A stretch of DNA of 9,221 nucleotides from Gammaproteobacteria bacterium. Its GTDB lineage: Bacteria > Pseudomonadota > Gammaproteobacteria > UBA6429 > Thiohalophilaceae. The notes below the pieces were generated by a model. The model searched no databases and was not told the DNA's origin. It worked only from the letters and a program-made list of their open reading frames with translations. The stretch lies in the NCBI GenBank assembly GCA_003233255.1, contig QILH01000275.1:1-9221 (forward strand), in the 5' to 3' direction. The position numbers and the translations under genes were made by a program. This document shows, one piece after another, positions 6,433-9,221 of the stretch; positions within the stretch are counted from its first letter, which is position 1, and every line of letters starts with the position of its first letter.

Positions 6433-7146
6433 CTATAAAGGTTTTGTAGCCGCAAGATTAAGCAAAGTTTCTTCGCGTTGACCGTGTTTTGGTTCGGGGC
6501 GGCGAAATATATTTTGCATAATGCCAAGATCATCCCGGCTCCACCAAAGATAGGGGTACGAGATATTGTTATCGTTCATCGTGAAACCAGTATTGCGGAT
6601 GAGTTGGATATATTCTTCCGAGGATTTTTGAACATCCATAGGATGGCGAAACAACCATTTAATAATCCAGGAGTGGATATATTTTCGAGTGGATTCGGCA
6701 AACAACATTACCCCACCCGGTTTTAGAACACGATAAAATTCAGCAATAGCGGCATCATGGTCAACAAGGTGATGAAAGGTTTGGTGACAAAATAAAAGAT
6801 CAACACTGTTGTCTGGTAAATCGATTTGCATGGCATTGCATTCAAATAATTCAATTTCGGCATTGCAGCGTTTGCCCTGAATCTTTGCTTTAACCAACAC
6901 ATCTGGATCGACATCAATGCCGATAATTTTTTTTGGGTGCAGGGTTTGATCCAGGTTCCAGAGTGTTTTGCCGAAACCAACGCCGACATCGAGCACGACG
7001 TCATATTGCCTGTCGGGCTCGTCCATCAAGTTAACCAGATCGGATAACGCCACCTGGATGACTTTGATGACCCAGGTTCTCGTATTTAGAAACCATTTGC
7101 CAAAAGTGGATTCGTGTACCCAATCGGGGTAGGTGGTGGAATTCAT
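6433..7146 (-). CDS. Class I SAM-dependent methyltransferase (Methyltransf_11-like)
   Basis: The 237-aa protein is a Rossmann-fold methyltransferase of unknown substrate. Motif I is VVLDVGVGFGKTL (50-62). The acidic end of strand 2 is IGIDVDPD (75-82). NAMQIDLPDNSVDLLFC (104-120) follows, and LKPGGVMLFAEST (141-153) is the motif after helix D. FCHQTFHHLVDHDAAIAEFYRVLKPGG is the usual UbiE/Methyltransf_11 arrangement. The N-terminus (HESTFGKWFLNTRTWVIKVI) is Trp/Phe-rich, and the C-terminal third has WIIKWLF and YLWWSRDDLG; these may bind a hydrophobic substrate, but that is a guess. GGGAGA (7156-7151) lies 4 nt before the ATG and fixes the start. The NUDIX gene ends 75 nt upstream on the same strand, so co-transcription is possible. 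The gene converges on metZ. No orthologue name is justified. Confidence 0.85.
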   Translation of the reverse strand: MNSTTYPDWVHESTFGKWFLNTRTWVIKVIQVALSDLVNLMDEPDRQYDVVLDVGVGFGKTLWNLDQTLHPKKIIGIDVDPDVLVKAKIQGKRCNAEIELFECNAMQIDLPDNSVDLLFCHQTFHHLVDHDAAIAEFYRVLKPGGVMLFAESTRKYIHSWIIKWLFRHPMDVQKSSEEYIQLIRNTGFTMNDNNISYPYLWWSRDDLGIMQNIFRRPEPKHGQREETLLNLAATKPL

Positions 7147-7221
7147 TTTATCTCCCTAACCTTTTATAATACTTGCCATAAAATACCATTAGGCTCAATA
7201 GTTAAATCTCTATAATCTACT

Positions 7222-7662
7222 TTATGGAAAGCTAAATTTATCATGTAATAATGTTCTGGTTTCTTGATTTACATCAAGATCATTGAATGTTGTGCGACTG
7301 ATCCACGCGGCCGAGCTAGCATCATCACCGGCCTGGATATCGCCGCAACGGTAAACTGCAAAATAGTCGATGACAATATAATGCAGTTTATCCTGGCTGC
7401 CATTTTCAGCCCTGTCAGATATGACCTCAAAGGTGTAAATAGGTTCCTGTACGTCGATACCAATACCGGTTTCTTCCAGAATTTCGCGTGCTACCGCTTC
7501 CTTTAGCGGTTCACAAAATCGAACCTTACCGCCGGGAATGGCCCATTGGTCTCTATATGGCGGATTTCGCCGTTTTACCAGTAGAATGGCATCATCTTTA
7601 AAAACAACGGCACCGACGCCTAGTTGAATTATGTTTTGCGGATTGATATTTTTGTTGGGCAT
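7222..7662 (-). CDS. NUDIX hydrolase
   Basis: NUDIX enzymes hydrolyse nucleoside diphosphates linked to another moiety (ADP-ribose, oxidised nucleotides, NDP-sugars), using Mg bound by the Nudix box. The 146-aa protein holds a complete box, G-x5-E-x7-RE-x2-EE-x-G-I, at residues 45-67, containing Gly45, Glu51, Arg59-Glu60 and Glu63-Glu64. It is preceded by GVGAVVFKDDAILLVKRRNPP and DQWAIPGG, typical of the MutT/ADP-ribose pyrophosphatase-like group. The substrate cannot be read from the sequence. The start MPNKNINPQN is the only ATG that fits, but there is no SD: a strong hairpin ends about 9 nt upstream, with a T-rich spacer between. Translation may start weakly or on a short leader. The neighbours are a methyltransferase downstream and a small membrane protein upstream on the same strand. 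Confidence 0.9.
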   Translation of the reverse strand: MPNKNINPQNIIQLGVGAVVFKDDAILLVKRRNPPYRDQWAIPGGKVRFCEPLKEAVAREILEETGIGIDVQEPIYTFEVISDRAENGSQDKLHYIVIDYFAVYRCGDIQAGDDASSAAWISRTTFNDLDVNQETRTLLHDKFSFP

Positions 7663-7667
7663 AAATG

Positions 7668-7704
7668 AAAAACGTCCACGTTATCGGTAGTATAACGTGG
7701 ACGT
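7668..7704 (-). terminator. Strong hairpin with T-run: intrinsic terminator of the small membrane-protein gene
   Basis: ACGTCCACGTTAT (7672-7684) and ATAACGTGGACGT (7692-7704) form a perfect 13-bp inverted repeat with a 7-nt loop. Read on the - strand, the stem is followed by TTTT (7671-7668), while on the + strand no T-run follows. It therefore looks like a terminator for leftward transcription from the small membrane-protein gene, 43 nt past that gene's stop. It also lies in the presumed leader of the NUDIX gene, so it may set the amount of read-through into it. A protein operator is an alternative. Confidence 0.65.
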
Positions 7705-7747
7705 CGGTAGAAGGAACGAAATCGTAGTCGGTTTAATATTTAACCAG

Positions 7748-7939
7748 CTAGGTGAGGTGGGACAATTGATTTTTTATGAGTCGATAATTCCGGCGCATGA
7801 ACAATATAGAGATTCCGCCCATGGCCAATAGCAGTCCAGACAGGAAAGACAAGTAGGATTGAACCGCGCTCATGGCAATGATGCCAGCAAAGACATAAAT
7901 GACTGGATAACTTTCATACACAAAATTGGGTAGACGCAT
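7748..7939 (-). CDS. Small two-helix membrane protein, function unknown
   Basis: This 63-aa protein reads MRLPNFVYESYPVIYVFAGI at its start. It has two hydrophobic segments (about residues 13-30 and 32-48) with a short turn, then a basic tail, MRRNYRLIKNQ. The arrangement suggests an inner-membrane hairpin with the tail inside. A longer version from GTG 7945 is possible, but an almost ideal SD, GGAGGTGA (7949-7942), ends two bases before ATG 7939, with GGAGG five bases away. That fixes the start at 7939 and rules out the GTG, which lies within the SD. I recognise no named family; similar short proteins occur in other gammaproteobacteria, as far as I recall. A promoter lies upstream at 7978-8006 and a terminator-like hairpin downstream, so it may form its own transcription unit. 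Confidence 0.8.
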   Translation of the reverse strand: MRLPNFVYESYPVIYVFAGIIAMSAVQSYLSFLSGLLLAMGGISILFMRRNYRLIKNQLSHLT

Positions 7940-7977
7940 AGTCACCTCCAGTGGCGTAATTCAGTAAGTGATGATTC

Positions 7978-8006
7978 AATATTGCAGAGCAAAGTGGAAA
8001 CGTCAA
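7978..8006 (-). promoter_or_regulatory. Probable sigma70 promoter of the small membrane-protein gene
   Basis: On the - strand TTGACG (8006-8001, five of six consensus bases) is followed after exactly 17 nt by AATATT (7983-7978, four of six). The start of transcription would be near 7971, giving a leader of about 30 nt that holds the SD of the gene at 7939. It lies in the 131-bp region shared with the divergent glycerate kinase gene. Confidence 0.55.
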
Positions 8007-8070
8007 CCCGTTTACTTTTTTAGTATGGGGTTATTATTTAAGAATAGTTTTACATATCTGGCATAAGTAA

Positions 8071-9221
8071 ATGAATTTACAACAAGTAAATGAGATAAGA
8101 GACCAATTGTTAACAATGTTTTCAATTGCACTTTCTGCTGTGGACGGCGAGCGATGTGTACATCATTTTTTATCAAAAAATGAAATACCCATCCTGGATG
8201 TGAGGGTTGTTGCGATAGGTAAAGCGGCATCGGCTATGATGCAAGGCGCGATGCTCGCTCTGGGAAAAAAATTACGCTCTGGTCTGGTCATAACCAAACA
8301 GGACGAGGGTATCTGTGACACTGATAAAAGGATTACCGTTATGGAATCCGATCATCCGATTCCATCGACACGAAGTTTAGCTGCGGGCGAATGCTTGCTT
8401 GAATTCGTAAATCAATTAAATGGTGACGAGTTATTACTGATGTTGATTTCCGGTGGCACATCATCACTGGTTGAAGTACTGGTGGATACGGTTACGGTTG
8501 AAAAATTAGCAAAATTAAACCAATGGTGTCTGGCGAACCCTTATTCGATTGCTCAGATTAATAGCTTGCGTAAATCGATATCAAAAATAAAGGCCGGGCG
8601 ATTATTAAATTACATTCGTACCGAAAACATTATTCAGCTGACGATTTCGGATGTGCAGGGGAATGATCTATCGGTCATTGGTTCGGGCTTACTGGTGGCA
8701 AATCAGAATATGGATAAAGAACGTCAGCGACTGATGGATACGATGTCATTACCCGAGTGGTTAGTTTCTTTGTTATCGATAGAACTCGCGGGTATGCTCA
8801 ATAGTCCACAGAGAAATATTCAGCATCATATCATCGCCGACAATCAACTCGCGCGTGACGCCATTGTCACTTATGCGCGACAACAGGGTATCGCGGTTCG
8901 GCTTAATCAGGACATTTATCTTGAGTTTAGTTTAGCGGCTGAGAAAATGACCAGAACGTTAATCGACGGGGCACCCGGACTGTATATCTGGGGCGGGGAA
9001 TGTGTGCTTTCATTACCCGAGCATCCTGGTCAGGGCGGGCGATGCCAGAGTCTTGCGTTGGCCATTGCCGAATACATACAGGACATGAACATTGTTGTGC
9101 TCGCCGTAGGTACGGATGGCACGGATGGCCCGGGTGAAGCAGCCGGGGCATTTGTCGATGGCGACACAATTAACCAGGGAGAGGAATTGGGCCTGAACGC
9201 CGCTGCCGAACTGGAAAAGGC
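8071..9221 (+). CDS. Glycerate 2-kinase, GckA/MOFRL family, partial at the 3' end
   Basis: This family (DUF4147 domain plus C-terminal MOFRL domain) phosphorylates D-glycerate, usually to 2-phosphoglycerate, in glyoxylate, serine-cycle or hydroxypyruvate metabolism. 383 codons are present and the frame is open at the window end; the family is usually a little over 400 residues, so little is missing. Visible motifs are VVAIGKAASAM (46-56, with the conserved Lys51), ESDHPIPS (92-99), LISGGTSSL (125-133), NSLRKSISKIKAGRL (164-178), TISDVQGNDLSVIGSG (191-206), the MOFRL-type GGECVLSL...GQGGRCQSLALA and AVGTDGTDGPGEAAGAF (345-361). An in-frame TAA directly before ATG 8071 forbids an earlier start. 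No SD is visible, so ATG 8116 is an alternative, but the N-terminal LFDAAL-like stretch favours 8071. It is divergent from the small membrane-protein gene. Confidence 0.9.
   Translation, partial: MNLQQVNEIRDQLLTMFSIALSAVDGERCVHHFLSKNEIPILDVRVVAIGKAASAMMQGAMLALGKKLRSGLVITKQDEGICDTDKRITVMESDHPIPSTRSLAAGECLLEFVNQLNGDELLLMLISGGTSSLVEVLVDTVTVEKLAKLNQWCLANPYSIAQINSLRKSISKIKAGRLLNYIRTENIIQLTISDVQGNDLSVIGSGLLVANQNMDKERQRLMDTMSLPEWLVSLLSIELAGMLNSPQRNIQHHIIADNQLARDAIVTYARQQGIAVRLNQDIYLEFSLAAEKMTRTLIDGAPGLYIWGGECVLSLPEHPGQGGRCQSLALAIAEYIQDMNIVVLAVGTDGTDGPGEAAGAFVDGDTINQGEELGLNAAAELEK

Noticed and set aside
6302..6481. A 59-codon + strand frame beginning ATG 6302 with a hydrophobic stretch (YGVIYFVACSILLT).
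   Set aside because: There is no SD, the composition is that of AT-rich intergenic DNA, and its last 49 bases are antisense to the methyltransferase gene. It is most likely chance.
8011..8037. Possible + strand promoter for glycerate kinase, TTTACT (8011-8016) with TATTAT (8032-8037).
   Set aside because: The spacer is only 15 nt and the -35 match is poor, so it is not listed as a feature.
8012..8230. A 72-codon - strand frame overlapping the start of the glycerate kinase gene.
   Set aside because: It is largely antisense to a coding region with family motifs and shows no resemblance to known proteins.
9110..9130. Short tandem repeat ACGGATGGC within the glycerate kinase gene.
   Set aside because: It encodes the family-conserved GTDGTDGP motif, so it is explained by protein conservation and not by a repeat process.

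Overview
The window looks like chromosomal DNA of a gammaproteobacterium with moderate to low GC. The gene order accD-folC-dedD(SPOR)-cvpA-purF-metZ is one I know from gammaproteobacteria such as Pseudomonas relatives and sulfur-oxidising or methylotrophic lineages. The proteins resemble gammaproteobacterial versions throughout. No finer placement is justified from the sequence alone.

Left part (1-4555, all + strand): the 3' end of accD (acetyl-CoA carboxylase beta subunit), folC (folylpolyglutamate/dihydrofolate synthase), a DedD-like SPOR-domain membrane protein, cvpA and purF. Between accD and folC lies a 130-bp palindromic, REP/MITE-like element (300-429). It ends three bases before the folC start codon and leaves folC without a visible Shine-Dalgarno sequence.

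Middle (4556-5939): purF is followed at once by a promoter, a SAM-II (SAM-alpha) riboswitch aptamer and an intrinsic terminator, then metZ (O-succinylhomoserine sulfhydrylase). The leader contains two mutually exclusive helices. They predict transcription attenuation: SAM bound means the terminator forms and metZ is off; without SAM an antiterminator forms and metZ is on. This is the most informative regulatory structure in the window. SAM-II is best known from Alphaproteobacteria.

Right part: 5940-6432 is an AT-rich, gene-poor stretch with a weak candidate terminator for metZ. Then, on the - strand, come a class I SAM-dependent methyltransferase (6433-7146), a NUDIX hydrolase (7222-7662) and a 63-aa two-helix membrane protein (7748-7939). 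A strong 13-bp hairpin sits between the last two. The small protein has a good SD and a recognisable sigma70-type promoter at 7978-8006. Divergently, a glycerate 2-kinase gene of the GckA/MOFRL type (8071 to the window end, partial) runs on the + strand.

The functional themes are ordinary housekeeping: fatty-acid synthesis, folate, cell-envelope/division, purine and methionine synthesis. Folate polyglutamylation, purine synthesis and methionine synthesis meet in one-carbon metabolism. No mobile defence system, CRISPR array, tRNA or rRNA was seen.
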